A stretch of DNA of 64,000 bases from assembly GCA_001770015.1 (NCBI GenBank), contig MEQB01000073.1, positions 1 through 64,000 of the forward strand. The letters are read 5' to 3'. A program made the position numbers and the translations under genes. How positions within the stretch are numbered: position 1 is the first letter of the stretch; every line of letters starts with the position of its first letter. This DNA comes from Bdellovibrionales bacterium RIFOXYC1_FULL_37_79. Lineage in GTDB: Bacteria; Bdellovibrionota; Bacteriovoracia; Bacteriovoracales; Bacteriovoracaceae. This document shows, in pieces, positions 33,098 through 42,329 of this stretch. The notes under the pieces are model-generated. The model saw only the letters and a program-made list of their open reading frames with translations. It was not told the DNA's origin and did not search any database.

Positions 33098-34237
33098 ATG
33101 GCACAAGTACAATTAAAGGCCGTCAGCAAAAGCTATATTCCAGGCGCACTCATTATTAATAATGCCAGTATTACTGTCAACGACGGGGAATTCATGGTGC
33201 TGGTTGGCCCTTCTGGATCAGGTAAATCAACTCTTTTACGTATGATTGCAGGACTTGAAACCATCACGACTGGTGACATTTTAATCGAAGGCAAAGTGGT
33301 TAACAAACTTCATCCCAAGGACCGCGATATTGCCATGGTATTTCAAGATTATGCACTTTATCCCCATATGAGCGTTTATGATAATATGGCATTTAGTCTT
33401 AAATCCAAAAATGTTTCATCCTCCATTATAAAAAAACGAGTCTTAGAAGCCGCTGAAATATTAGATTTAACCCCACTCCTCATGCGAAAACCCAAAGCGC
33501 TCTCCGGTGGGCAACGTCAACGAGTGGCGCTCGGCAGGGCCATCGTAAGACAACCCAAGGTTTTTTTGTTTGATGAACCTCTTTCCAACCTGGATGCCAA
33601 GCTGCGAACTCAAATGCGTTTGGAACTTAAACGACTGCATGCATTTCTCAAGGCCACCATTATTTATGTGACTCATGATCAAACCGAGGCCATGACATTA
33701 GGAGATAAAATCACCGTTTTAAATCATGGGGTCATTCAACAAATGAATACCCCTTTAAATATTTATAATCATCCCACCAACCAATTTGTTGCTTCCTTTT
33801 TAGGCTCCCCTCAAATTAATTTTTTTGACAGTACGATTATTTCCCAAAACCATCATCTGTATATTTCTAACAATGCCTGGGAAATCGACATGCCTGAAAA
33901 ATTTAGATCAAATTTTAATAACCTCCAATCACCAACAAAAGTAATGATCGGTGTCCGCCCTGAGGATATTTTTGAATTTGATGATGGTGCTTTAAAAAGG
34001 CCCCAATTTTGTTTTAATGCCACGGTCGACGTCGTGGAAACGTTAGGAGCGGAAGTTTTATGCTCTTTAAAATCTGATGTCGGGCCAATCCAGATGCGCA
34101 TCAGTGATAAAAAACAAGTCGTCTCATATAGTGCCAACATCAATAAAACCAAAAGACTGACTTTTGATTTAGATCAAATGTTAATGTTTGATCCTGAAAC
34201 CGGAAACAACCTTTTTTCGACGGCTACCCCTTGCTGA
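33098..34237 (+). CDS. MalK/UgpC-type sugar ABC ATPase
   Basis: The protein has 379 residues. Walker A GPSGSGKST is at 37-45, the Q-loop MVFQDYALYPH has Q83, the signature LSGGQRQRVALGRAI begins at 135, Walker B VFLFDE is at 155-160, and the H-loop THDQTEA has H193. The last ~140 residues form the TOBE/regulatory domain seen in MalK-type ATPases. It energises import by the two upstream permease subunits. AAGGGG lies upstream of the ATG. Its 3' end overlaps that of the GH35 gene on the other strand by 14 bases, so there is no room for a terminator between them. Confidence 0.95.
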   Translation: MAQVQLKAVSKSYIPGALIINNASITVNDGEFMVLVGPSGSGKSTLLRMIAGLETITTGDILIEGKVVNKLHPKDRDIAMVFQDYALYPHMSVYDNMAFSLKSKNVSSSIIKKRVLEAAEILDLTPLLMRKPKALSGGQRQRVALGRAIVRQPKVFLFDEPLSNLDAKLRTQMRLELKRLHAFLKATIIYVTHDQTEAMTLGDKITVLNHGVIQQMNTPLNIYNHPTNQFVASFLGSPQINFFDSTIISQNHHLYISNNAWEIDMPEKFRSNFNNLQSPTKVMIGVRPEDIFEFDDGALKRPQFCFNATVDVVETLGAEVLCSLKSDVGPIQMRISDKKQVVSYSANINKTKRLTFDLDQMLMFDPETGNNLFSTATPC

Positions 34238-36707
34238 TAACAAGCACCGTGCTATCATAAGCAGCCAGTTCCACCTCAATTCCGGTACTCGTTAAACCGG
34301 CTTGCTGGCACATCTTCCTTTCTTCCTTAAAAATATCATCAACGATAAAAGACGTGGTTCTTTTAAATATCTTTTTTAGAAAAAGAGGATCTAGAACAAC
34401 CTTCTCCTTGATTTTTTCCCCTTTACCATTTTTAACAGTAATCATTAATTTCTTTTCATCGGGAGAAATACGTCCAAAGGCCACCACCCGATCACCACCA
34501 TTTAAAATTTTAATATGGGGTTTAACTTTGCCAAATGCAAGCAAGGTTTCCATGAAAGTGCGAAGCTCAGGAACATCTTTTAAATGAGCATAATCATTTG
34601 AATTAAACTGATGGTAAACTTCTGTGCCGATTTGAATAAAAAGGCCATCTCCTGATTTCACAACATAACCGACCACATACTCACCAGCATGCAAAATGGC
34701 GTGGCTTTTACTTTCTAATTTTATATTGGATGTCAAATCATAGGCAAATAAAGGAATCGAGGAAGATAGCTGGATATTCGTTTTAAGTGCATCAGCCACT
34801 GTCAATATTGGTTGATGGGGGTTAATCAGCTGACTGTCAAAATCCAAATCAAGCACATGGGCCAAGCTATCTCCCAAAAAGTTAATAACCACCCCGCCTT
34901 TTTTAATAAAACTTTTAAATTTAGTTGCATACTCCTTGGTGAATAAACCATTATCTTGAGTCATGATAATTTTATAATTTAAAAAATCTTTCCCGGATAG
35001 ATGAAACCTGGTCACGATATGTGGGTTGACTCCAGTTTGCAAAAGTGCCCCCAGTAACCCCGCACTCCAATGAGAATTCATGGTAATTGACGAAAGCCCT
35101 GGAATGGACGAGGGTTGGTTAAAATCAGGGTCTAAAAATATGGCAACCTCGTCATTTGCTTCAATGGCGTGACCCAAAAAATCCTTATGAGGCTCAATTA
35201 ATTTTTCACCAATTTCTTTCACCAGTTGAAAATGCTGACGAGGACATGCATGCTCGTCTATCGGAGCATCAAAAAACAGGATTTCCTCCTCTTTTATATT
35301 TTGCTCCATCACTTTTTTCACTCTGATACCCACTAACACATTTTGATCAACAATAGTTTGCAGTTCATTCCAAAACAATTCTGTTAATTGATTATGTTTA
35401 TTTTTAAGTGCTTGAAAATGAGGATAGACTTGATTATATTCCCACTCACTTTGCCAGTTATACCCTTCCGTAAAATAATAAATAAAAAGTGCTTTCAGGC
35501 CATGTCCGATAACACTTAGATAGGTTTGTTTCCGAGATTCATTAGAAACTTTTATCCCCTTCCACCATCCACCTTGAATTTCAGGGCCACATAACCATTG
35601 CTCCTTTTTACCGAGGTAATAATCACTAAATGCATCCATCGCCTTGACATCATGATCGGATTTAAAGGGTTTGTTAAGTAGTGGTACGTCTATCGTCTCC
35701 TCGGTTTTAGGATACAGATTCATGGTAATCATCCCAATTTGCGGATCATTTCTTAATTTTAAATTTGGCAAGAGCCCATTTGGTAAAAAGTCATAACTTT
35801 CGGCCAGAGTGAAAAGGAGGTTGGGCTCTTTCACCCCCAATTCTTCCCAATAGGTGCGCAGTGTTTTCAAATAGGTGTGGATACTATGATCCTGGAAACG
35901 ATACCACAGCCTATCTTCCTCAATATTATTCCCAAGCTTGACTGGCGGTTCCACCGATTTCCAATTAGGCCAGGCCTGTCCATGGTGTTGGTTCAGATGC
36001 TCCAAGCTTTCGTAGTTAGTTTTTAAAAAATCTCGATATCGTTTTTTTGAAGCTTCACTATAATCATGGTTGTAAATAGATTGCCACATGAAATTGGTTT
36101 CATTATCAATTTGTAAAAAAATAATTGGTTTATTTTTTCCCATATATTTTTGGAGAATTTCTGTGTTAATTTTTTTAAACCATTTTTTAATATATTTATG
36201 AAAATCTTTATTATGATAATCAAACATTTTTGTGCTAAGGCCCGCTGAATTCCTCATATGGGATTGGGGATATTTATCATGAAACCAAAGAGGGATAGCA
36301 CCAAAACCCAGAAACCCCCATTCTGCGTTAATATATGGCCCCGGTCTCACCATGATATTGGTAATGCCATGCTCGATAATCAAACGAATAAATGTATGCA
36401 AATCTCTGGAAGGATAATCTGGATTCCCATCCCCATCTTCATCCACAGTTCCTGTAAAATCAAACTTTCCTTCCTCGTATTCATGAAAATCCCAAGGTAT
36501 GTAGAAACTTATTGCATTCATTTTAGCTTCCACCATGAGATCTAACGCTTTATTCCAATGATCAAGAACTTTTTGTCTGGGAACATTCCTGCCATAACCC
36601 GCTCGTAAACGAAAATATTGTAATTCTGCACCAAAGAGCTGGGGTTGCTTTTGATTATTCACATAAAGTTGATGGTTTTTAATTGCAATACGATTTTTAG
36701 TGTTCAT
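34224..36707 (-). CDS. GH35 beta-galactosidase, cytoplasmic
   Basis: The 827-residue enzyme has no signal peptide. The N-terminal TIM barrel shows GAELQYFRL, FYIPWDFHEYEEGKFDFTG, RPGPYINAEWGF, the acid/base region FLQIDNETN (E203) and the nucleophile region CGPEIQGGWW (E376). These fit glycoside hydrolase family 35, which releases terminal beta-galactose. A glutamine-amidotransferase-like region and beta domains follow. Between FDFTG and RDL, where family members usually run on directly, there is a 14-residue insert with Asp at alternating positions (DEDGDGNPD) like a calcium-binding loop. It lies convergent with the sugar ABC operon and probably hydrolyses imported galactosides. Confidence 0.88.
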   Translation of the reverse strand: MNTKNRIAIKNHQLYVNNQKQPQLFGAELQYFRLRAGYGRNVPRQKVLDHWNKALDLMVEAKMNAISFYIPWDFHEYEEGKFDFTGTVDEDGDGNPDYPSRDLHTFIRLIIEHGITNIMVRPGPYINAEWGFLGFGAIPLWFHDKYPQSHMRNSAGLSTKMFDYHNKDFHKYIKKWFKKINTEILQKYMGKNKPIIFLQIDNETNFMWQSIYNHDYSEASKKRYRDFLKTNYESLEHLNQHHGQAWPNWKSVEPPVKLGNNIEEDRLWYRFQDHSIHTYLKTLRTYWEELGVKEPNLLFTLAESYDFLPNGLLPNLKLRNDPQIGMITMNLYPKTEETIDVPLLNKPFKSDHDVKAMDAFSDYYLGKKEQWLCGPEIQGGWWKGIKVSNESRKQTYLSVIGHGLKALFIYYFTEGYNWQSEWEYNQVYPHFQALKNKHNQLTELFWNELQTIVDQNVLVGIRVKKVMEQNIKEEEILFFDAPIDEHACPRQHFQLVKEIGEKLIEPHKDFLGHAIEANDEVAIFLDPDFNQPSSIPGLSSITMNSHWSAGLLGALLQTGVNPHIVTRFHLSGKDFLNYKIIMTQDNGLFTKEYATKFKSFIKKGGVVINFLGDSLAHVLDLDFDSQLINPHQPILTVADALKTNIQLSSSIPLFAYDLTSNIKLESKSHAILHAGEYVVGYVVKSGDGLFIQIGTEVYHQFNSNDYAHLKDVPELRTFMETLLAFGKVKPHIKILNGGDRVVAFGRISPDEKKLMITVKNGKGEKIKEKVVLDPLFLKKIFKRTTSFIVDDIFKEERKMCQQAGLTSTGIEVELAAYDSTVLVISKG

Positions 36708-36793
36708 GATAAGACCTGTGGTTGAAAGCTGGGACTTATCTTATCATTAAAAATAGATATTGAAATCAAAATTGATTTGATATTAAACGCAGA

Positions 36794-37384
36794 TTAGTAT
36801 TTTACACTGCACCCATAGGGTTTTACCTGCCCCGCCGGCACTTCTTTTCCAGTTTTTATGGCCTCAATAATCTTTTCAACATAATTGGTAGCTTTTTGAA
36901 TGTCTGCCACATTGGTAGTGGGGAAATTATCAATTGCCCCCGTATAGGCCAACTTACCCTTATTAAAGACAAACATATGAGGGGTGGTCTTGGCGCCATG
37001 GTATTGGCCAAATTTGCCCGTAGGATCAAGCAACAGATGGGACGATGCCATTTTTTCTCGAACATAAGTGGCCATTGCTTCATTGCTATCTTTTAAATAT
37101 CCTTGCTCACCTTTTCTGGATGATACAATGGTCAACCAGACCACCTCACTAGCATATTTTTTTTGTAAAGATTGCATGTTCATAGAATCGTAATGTTTTC
37201 TCACAAATGGGCAACCTTCATTAAACCACTCCAAGACCACGGTTTTTCCCTTGTATTGGGAAAGATCAACCTCTTCTCCCCTGTGCCCCAGAAGCGTCTC
37301 GCTTTTAAATTCATCCCCTAGGTTAATAGCGTAGGCTATTTCCAGTTGCAATAATAAAATAATCGATAACCAGGTCTTCATCAT
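36794..37384 (-). CDS. Exported thioredoxin-like (Prx-like) protein
   Basis: The 196-residue protein has a signal peptide (WLSIILLLQLEIAYA) and a redoxin fold: GKTVVLEWFNEGCPFVRKHY with one Cys (GCPFV, no CxxC), VVWLTIVSS, LLDPTGKFGQYHGAKTTPHM with the cis-Pro, and the conserved tail PYGCSVKY. This is the periplasmic Prx-like1 group, in which a distant C-terminal Cys may be the resolving partner. GGAG lies before the ATG at 37384. It probably handles peroxide or thiol redox in the periplasm. It is divergent from the metal-resistance genes, whose operator lies 190 bases away. Confidence 0.88.
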   Translation of the reverse strand: MMKTWLSIILLLQLEIAYAINLGDEFKSETLLGHRGEEVDLSQYKGKTVVLEWFNEGCPFVRKHYDSMNMQSLQKKYASEVVWLTIVSSRKGEQGYLKDSNEAMATYVREKMASSHLLLDPTGKFGQYHGAKTTPHMFVFNKGKLAYTGAIDNFPTTNVADIQKATNYVEKIIEAIKTGKEVPAGQVKPYGCSVKY

Positions 37385-37548
37385 CAAACTCCATGCATAT
37401 AATTATGATCATCGCGAGTAACGTAAATTAGTGAAAAAGGCAGGTTAGTCCTTACAAATTTCAGCATAAAATCTCTAAGCACATCTATCAAAGCAAAACG
37501 CCGACGTACTTTTTGGCAAAATAATCTTGAAAAATGATATTAATTGAC

Positions 37549-37576
37549 TTGAATTTTTGAACAGTACTGATATAAC
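37549..37576 (+). promoter_or_regulatory. Promoter of the metal-resistance operon
   Basis: TTGAAT (37549-37554) and TATAAC (37571-37576) are separated by 16 bases. The -10 box abuts the palindromic operator at 37577, so bound repressor would block polymerase. A TTGACT at 37544 is another -35 candidate but its spacing is too long. Confidence 0.55.
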
Positions 37577-37596
37577 ATATGAACACATGTTCATAT
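37577..37596 (+). promoter_or_regulatory. ArsR/CadC-type operator palindrome
   Basis: ATATGAACA (37577-37585) and TGTTCATAT (37588-37596) are exact inverted repeats around CA. The ATGAACA-TGTTCAT form is typical of ArsR/SmtB metal-sensor operators. It lies next to the -10 box and 22 bases before the regulator's ATG, indicating autorepression relieved by metal. Confidence 0.75.
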
Positions 37597-37618
37597 GTAC
37601 TTAACAGGAACAATAGAA

Positions 37619-37990
37619 ATGAAACAAAAGAAAAAAAGCATTATCCCGGAGGCGTGCTCATGCACAATTATTCACCAGGATCGAATTGATAGAGCGAGCA
37701 AACAGATGCCAAAAACTGAAGTCCTTTTTAATCTGGCAGAGCTGTTTAAATCATTTGGGGATACCACTCGCATAAGAATACTTTATTCCTTGTTTAAAGA
37801 GGAGATGTGCGTTTGTGACCTTTGTGCCTTTCTGGGGATGACCCAATCATCAATTTCCCATCAGCTAAGAATTTTAAAACTATCCAGATTGGTGCGGTCC
37901 CGCAAGGCCGGCAAAGTCGTTTATTATTCCTTGGAGGATGTGCATATCAAGGATATTTTCAAACTTGGACTCATTCATATCAATGAGTAA
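37619..37990 (+). CDS. ArsR/CadC-type metal-sensing repressor
   Basis: Starting at ATG 37619 (AGGAA upstream) the protein has 123 residues; an ATG at 37595 lies inside the operator and is rejected. Near the N-terminus ACSCTIIH gives the Cys pair and His used by CadC-like sensors. The winged helix includes LFKSFGDTTRIRILYSL, the metal-sensing ELCVCDLC-type motif EEMCVCDLCAFLGM, and recognition helix TQSSISHQLRILK. It should release DNA on binding Cd, Pb or Zn. The P1B ATPase follows after 26 bases. Confidence 0.93.
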   Translation: MKQKKKSIIPEACSCTIIHQDRIDRASKQMPKTEVLFNLAELFKSFGDTTRIRILYSLFKEEMCVCDLCAFLGMTQSSISHQLRILKLSRLVRSRKAGKVVYYSLEDVHIKDIFKLGLIHINE

Positions 37991-38016
37991 CCGAAAATTA
38001 ACCAGGAAAAAATATT

Positions 38017-40137
38017 ATGAAAAAATATAAAATAATGAATTTGGACTGCGCCAACTGTGCACTAAAAATTGAGCGTACCTTAAAAAATCTCAGGGGGGTA
38101 AAAAAAGTAAGCCTAAATTTTGCCGCCCAATCCTTATTTATAGATACTGATCATATCGATTTAGTACGCCAGACAATTACTCGCATTGAACCTGGGGTTA
38201 CCATCACCGAGACAGACTTAAATTTTAATACCACCGCTGTCTTAAAATTCAATATTATGAACAAAGACTTATTGATGATTGCCATAGGAACACTGCTATT
38301 TTTGACGGCACTGATCATCAGATCGCTTCACATCATTGAACATGCATTCTTGGAAATCATTATTTTTCTCCCGGCATATTTACTTCTTGGAAGATTGGTG
38401 ATCACCAAGGCCATCCAAAATTCAATAAGAGGACAACTTTTTGACGAATACTTCCTGATGAGTATGGCCACAATCGGTGCCCTTTTCATTGGTGCCTCGG
38501 CTGAAGCCGTGTCCGTCATGCTATTTTATCAAATCGGAGAATATGTTCAAAACCGGGCAGTAAATAAATCAAGGGCCGCTATCAAAAGCTTACTTGAAAT
38601 CCGACCAGATAAGGCCAATCGATTAGATCTTGCCGGTAATCTCTTGGTCCTACACCCCAGCGAAATAAAAACTGGAGAAACCATTGTGATAAGGCCTGGA
38701 GAAAAAATCCCCTTAGATGGGACGGTAATTAAAGGGGAGTCCTGGCTGGATACCTCCGCCCTAACCGGGGAAAGTGCTTCCCGGCAGATACGAGTAACCC
38801 AAGTAGTTCTGGCCGGCATGCTCAATATGACCGGAGTGCTGACCGTTAAAGTGGATAGGCCTTATAACCAATCATCCATTTATAAAATTCTGGAATTAGT
38901 TGAAAGTGCGGTACAAAACAAAGCTCCCTTAGAATCCTTTATCACCAAGCTTGCACGATTTTATACCCCCATTGTGGTTCTCCTTGCTTCCCTCATTGCG
39001 ATCATACCTCCCCTGGTGGTGCCCAATGCCCTTTTTTCGGAGTGGATTTACCGTGCGCTGGTCATTCTGGTGATCTCCTGCCCGTGTGCGCTGGTAATCA
39101 GCATTCCCCTTGGATATTTTGGTGGAATCGGTGCTGCATCTAAAAACGGCATTTTAATAAAAGGAGCAAACTATCTTGATATTCTTAGAAAGATAAAAAT
39201 AGTGGTATTTGATAAAACAGGTACTCTCACGGAAGGTAAATTTTCCATTACTAATATCACTCCGTTTAATGATTTTACCAAGGATGAAATTCTTAAGGCT
39301 GCAGCCTTGGCCGAATATCACTCTACGCATCCGCTGGCCGAAGTGATTAAGCAAAATTACGGGCAACCAATTAATCATTCCTCCATTGAAATTCATCAAG
39401 AAATTGCCGGACTGGGAGTGAAGGCCCTGGCCGAAGGAAAACATATTGTGGCAGGAAATGATAAAATTCTTCATCAAGAAAAAATATCGCATACCACCTG
39501 CGCAGTGGGAAACCCAGGAGAAATAGTCATCCATGTAGGAATAAATAATCAATACGCCGGGTACATTCAAATTGCTGATAAATGCAAGGACAAGGCCCTG
39601 GACAGTATCCATGAACTTCGCCAACAAGGCATTACCGATATCATCATGCTAACAGGTGATCGACAGGAAACTGCCAGCGTGGTTGCCGGTGAACTAGGCA
39701 TCAGTACTTTTTATGCTGATCTTTTACCTGAACAGAAGCTACTTCTCCTGGATGAAATGATAAACAGGGATCAATCCCCCCATCGCCCCCTATATATGTT
39801 TGTGGGGGATGGAATTAATGATGCCCCGGTCATCGCTCTCGCAGACCTTGGCGTTTCCATGGGAAACATTGGTTCTGATGCGGCCATTGATATTTCTAAT
39901 ATTGTGATCCTCAATGATTCTTTAAAAAAGATTCCACAGGCCATTCGCATTGGCAAGAAAACCCATCAGATCGTTATTCAAAATGTCATGCTGGCCTTCG
40001 GGGTAAAACTTATTTTTGTAGTTTTAGGTGCTGCCGGTGTGGCCACCATGTGGGAGGCGGTGTTTGCTGATATGGGAGTGACTTTACTGGCGATTTTTAA
40101 TGCGATCAGGACGCAACGGTCCGCCTTTTCAATTTAA
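38017..40137 (+). CDS. cadA: P1B-type Zn/Cd/Pb-exporting ATPase
   Basis: The 706-residue pump has an N-terminal heavy-metal-associated domain with NLDCANCALKIE (Cys 9 and 12 region), eight membrane segments, the transport-site CPC in ISCPCALVISIP near 355, the phosphorylated Asp in DKTGTLTEG near 399, the STHPLAE motif near 436, and GDGINDAPVIALAD near 596. CPC followed by the SIPLGYFGGIGAASKNGILIK block is characteristic of the CadA/ZntA subgroup. It exports toxic divalent metals to the periplasm. It is co-transcribed with the ArsR-type repressor under the palindromic operator. The stop overlaps that of the convergent gene. Confidence 0.94.
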   Translation: MKKYKIMNLDCANCALKIERTLKNLRGVKKVSLNFAAQSLFIDTDHIDLVRQTITRIEPGVTITETDLNFNTTAVLKFNIMNKDLLMIAIGTLLFLTALIIRSLHIIEHAFLEIIIFLPAYLLLGRLVITKAIQNSIRGQLFDEYFLMSMATIGALFIGASAEAVSVMLFYQIGEYVQNRAVNKSRAAIKSLLEIRPDKANRLDLAGNLLVLHPSEIKTGETIVIRPGEKIPLDGTVIKGESWLDTSALTGESASRQIRVTQVVLAGMLNMTGVLTVKVDRPYNQSSIYKILELVESAVQNKAPLESFITKLARFYTPIVVLLASLIAIIPPLVVPNALFSEWIYRALVILVISCPCALVISIPLGYFGGIGAASKNGILIKGANYLDILRKIKIVVFDKTGTLTEGKFSITNITPFNDFTKDEILKAAALAEYHSTHPLAEVIKQNYGQPINHSSIEIHQEIAGLGVKALAEGKHIVAGNDKILHQEKISHTTCAVGNPGEIVIHVGINNQYAGYIQIADKCKDKALDSIHELRQQGITDIIMLTGDRQETASVVAGELGISTFYADLLPEQKLLLLDEMINRDQSPHRPLYMFVGDGINDAPVIALADLGVSMGNIGSDAAIDISNIVILNDSLKKIPQAIRIGKKTHQIVIQNVMLAFGVKLIFVVLGAAGVATMWEAVFADMGVTLLAIFNAIRTQRSAFSI

Positions 40138-40664
40138 TCAATAGAGATAGCATTTAAAGATGCCCAATATTTCCATATAGCGTAGGCAACATCATATATG
40201 ACAACTGGATGATGTTTAGCTTTACTGGGACAGATTTCTCTCATCATAAAGCTTGATAATTCCAACAATTCTGGTTTGGATTCAAGATACAAGCTTTCCG
40301 CAAATCCCAGCTCATCATAAAGAATAATAAAATCTACAAACGTGTTCTTGGACAAATCCTCACAGTAAAGATCATTCATGACACCAAAATTAAAATGATG
40401 CTTTACCTCTCCACACAAAAGATTATGCTCAAACTCAAGTGTAGTCATGATCCTTTCAGTGATGCGCACCAACTGATATTTGGCATAATTATTTTCATAG
40501 AGCCTAACTTTTTGTTGAGCATAGGTAACGACGTCACCTATCTGATAATCATTTTTTAAACTAAGTTCATCGCATCTATTTGAAGGCCCCCAACTTTTTG
40601 CTTGAACTACCGTGATATTTAAAAGACAACTCGACAAAATTATTAGTGAACCTAGTAATTTCAT
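40134..40664 (-). CDS. Exported protein of unknown function
   Basis: The ATG at 40664, seven bases after AAGGGA, gives 176 residues with signal peptide MKLLGSLIILSSCLLNITVVQA. The mature part has cysteines in NRCDEL, LLCGEV, LYCEDL and EICPSK, suggesting two disulfides, and a Trp-rich end (IWKYWASL). SSC in the signal could be a lipobox, but position -3 to +1 (LSSC) lies within the hydrophobic core and is followed by more hydrophobics, so simple export is more likely. No domain is recognised. It is convergent with cadA, overlapping by four bases. Confidence 0.72.
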   Translation of the reverse strand: MKLLGSLIILSSCLLNITVVQAKSWGPSNRCDELSLKNDYQIGDVVTYAQQKVRLYENNYAKYQLVRITERIMTTLEFEHNLLCGEVKHHFNFGVMNDLYCEDLSKNTFVDFIILYDELGFAESLYLESKPELLELSSFMMREICPSKAKHHPVVIYDVAYAIWKYWASLNAISID

Positions 40665-40904
40665 GCTTTCCCTTGGTGACAGACCCCACAATAATTTTAG
40701 GAGGAGGCTGCATAATAAAGGAGAATATATCGAATAAGGATGCTATGCAACAAACCTCTTGAACAAGTGTAATAGTTTCACTAACTGATGCACCAACATC
40801 GGGATGTCAAAATAAATTTTCATTTAATTTCAATAAGATATACCTCATAACTAAGTATAATATCGACTGCTTTACATAGACAACACAGAGGTACATCATT
40901 GGCC
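40665..40904. other. Intergenic stretch, nothing seen
   Basis: No gene or strong hairpin is found in these 240 bases, which hold the promoter of the exported gene to the left and the end of the PilZ transcript to the right. Confidence 0.4.
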
Positions 40905-41750
40905 TTAATACTTAATTTTTTTATATTGAATCATGGATTTAAAAAAAGCCGGACTACATACCTTTTTAAAAAAATGAATTATTGCGGAAAAAGATTTTTC
41001 AATAATATCTTTTTCATTTCTTAGCAAATTACTTTCTTTGGCATGAGCTTTAATAAGAAAGGCCATTTGAATTTTTTTTAAATCTGTCATATTAATGAAC
41101 TTCGCACCATATCCACCAATATTACGAATCGTGGACTTGTGTACCGTTACGGCCTGAAATTTAAAATCATCTGCCCCTACTGTAAATTTAATGAGAATTT
41201 CCGTATTGAGCTCAATATCCGAAATATTTGAAACAAAAACCCCTGATTTGGAAATATCCACTAATTGACTTTGACGGCCAATTTCTTCATCCCCTTTAAA
41301 AACTCTGACCGCTATAGCGCTCTTATAGCGTGGATCGGTCTCCCAAAAACGCAAAGAAGTATTAATAAAAACATATCGGATACTGGAAGTTAAAAAATAA
41401 AATAAAAGCCCCAGATGAAGTAGAAAAAAGAATAAATGCAAAACAATGGGAAAATCATACCGATTATCTTCCCCCATCAGAAATATACTTCCATGGGTAG
41501 AGATCATATATATTTCGACCAAGATAAAAAAGAGATAACTCCATTTTTTAGCCGCATAAAGCACAACCCCGGTGATGGGTAAAAGAGCAAAGGTAAGTAA
41601 AAAATCCCGATATGACAGTTTATAACATTGGTATTCCAATAATATGTACCAATTAATTTTTTCCCATAGCGAAGAAAATAAAACTTTAAATATTGGTTCC
41701 AGGCAGAATAAAACGGTGATAACTATTATAATCAACGGTCTGGTACGCAT
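40905..41750 (-). CDS. Membrane protein with C-terminal PilZ domain
   Basis: The protein has 281 residues. Four hydrophobic segments occupy residues about 5-125 (IIIVITVLFCLEPIF, LLTFALLPITGVVLY, SYLFFILVEIYMIST, IVLHLFFFLLHLGLLFYFL). Residues about 140-230 look like a PilZ domain, with RYKSAIAVRVF and DISKSGVFVSN matching the RxxxR and D/NxSxxG motifs, though the second Arg of the first motif is not clear, so c-di-GMP binding may be weak. Such proteins link the messenger to envelope or motility processes and are frequent in Bdellovibrio. It begins five bases after the lipoprotein gene's stop, so the two form an operon. Confidence 0.82.
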   Translation of the reverse strand: MRTRPLIIIVITVLFCLEPIFKVLFSSLWEKINWYILLEYQCYKLSYRDFLLTFALLPITGVVLYAAKKWSYLFFILVEIYMISTHGSIFLMGEDNRYDFPIVLHLFFFLLHLGLLFYFLTSSIRYVFINTSLRFWETDPRYKSAIAVRVFKGDEEIGRQSQLVDISKSGVFVSNISDIELNTEILIKFTVGADDFKFQAVTVHKSTIRNIGGYGAKFINMTDLKKIQMAFLIKAHAKESNLLRNEKDIIEKSFSAIIHFFKKVCSPAFFKSMIQYKKIKY

Positions 41751-41755
41751 TATGG

Positions 41756-42067
41756 TTACTGCTGGTTAGGGTTAGTCTTTTTATATTGGTTGAAATCATT
41801 TTGGATCTTTTTAATTTCGCTTTGCTGATATTCTTGAATTTCCTTTTTTTGTCTTTCAAATTCATGGACGTTAATGGTTTTGTTTTGAAAAAGCAGTCGT
41901 CTTATCGATATTTCATCCATGACTTTTTGGGACAGATTTCCAAGCTGACGATGCATAATAGATTTTTTAATTAAAAGAGCATCATTAAAATTATACGGTA
42001 TCAGTGGTTTCCCACACCCCGAAAAAAGAAACAAGCCTAATAAAAAAATTTTTTTACCCATATACAT
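41756..42067 (-). CDS. Small lipoprotein
   Basis: The ~100-residue protein has a lipoprotein signal: MGKKIFLLGLFLFSGCG, with LFSGC as lipobox. The mature part is helical and ends in a Gln/Lys-rich coiled-coil-like stretch (KKEIQEYQQSEIKKIQND). No domain is recognised. The start is ATG 42067 or 42061; neither has a good ribosome-binding site. It precedes the PilZ membrane protein in the same operon and may work with it in the envelope. Confidence 0.75.
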   Translation of the reverse strand: MYMGKKIFLLGLFLFSGCGKPLIPYNFNDALLIKKSIMHRQLGNLSQKVMDEISIRRLLFQNKTINVHEFERQKKEIQEYQQSEIKKIQNDFNQYKKTNPNQQ

Positions 42068-42329
42068 ATAAATATTATCTCAAGTTTTTAAATCGGTCTC
42101 TTTTTTTTGATTCAAGTCATTTATTTTACACCATGAAATCTAAATGATCCCTTAGCGTCCGACTCGTGGCAGCAACCGTTCGTCTATCTAAATTTGAAGA
42201 ATGAAAATGCCAATACGATGTAAACTTTACTTACACGGCTTTGTTTTAATGTCCATTTTAAGCTAATTTATGAGTAGTCAACCCCTTGCTTCTCGTCCTT
42301 TTAAGAAGTCTTTTTATTGGAGAATTATT

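Noticed and set aside
40134-40664. Lipoprotein assignment from LSSC in the signal peptide
   Set aside because: The Cys is followed by a further hydrophobic stretch, so a normal signal peptide fits better.
42270-42329. Longer N-terminus of the exported protein at 42330
   Set aside because: It would place 20 charged residues before a good signal peptide that has its own ribosome-binding site.
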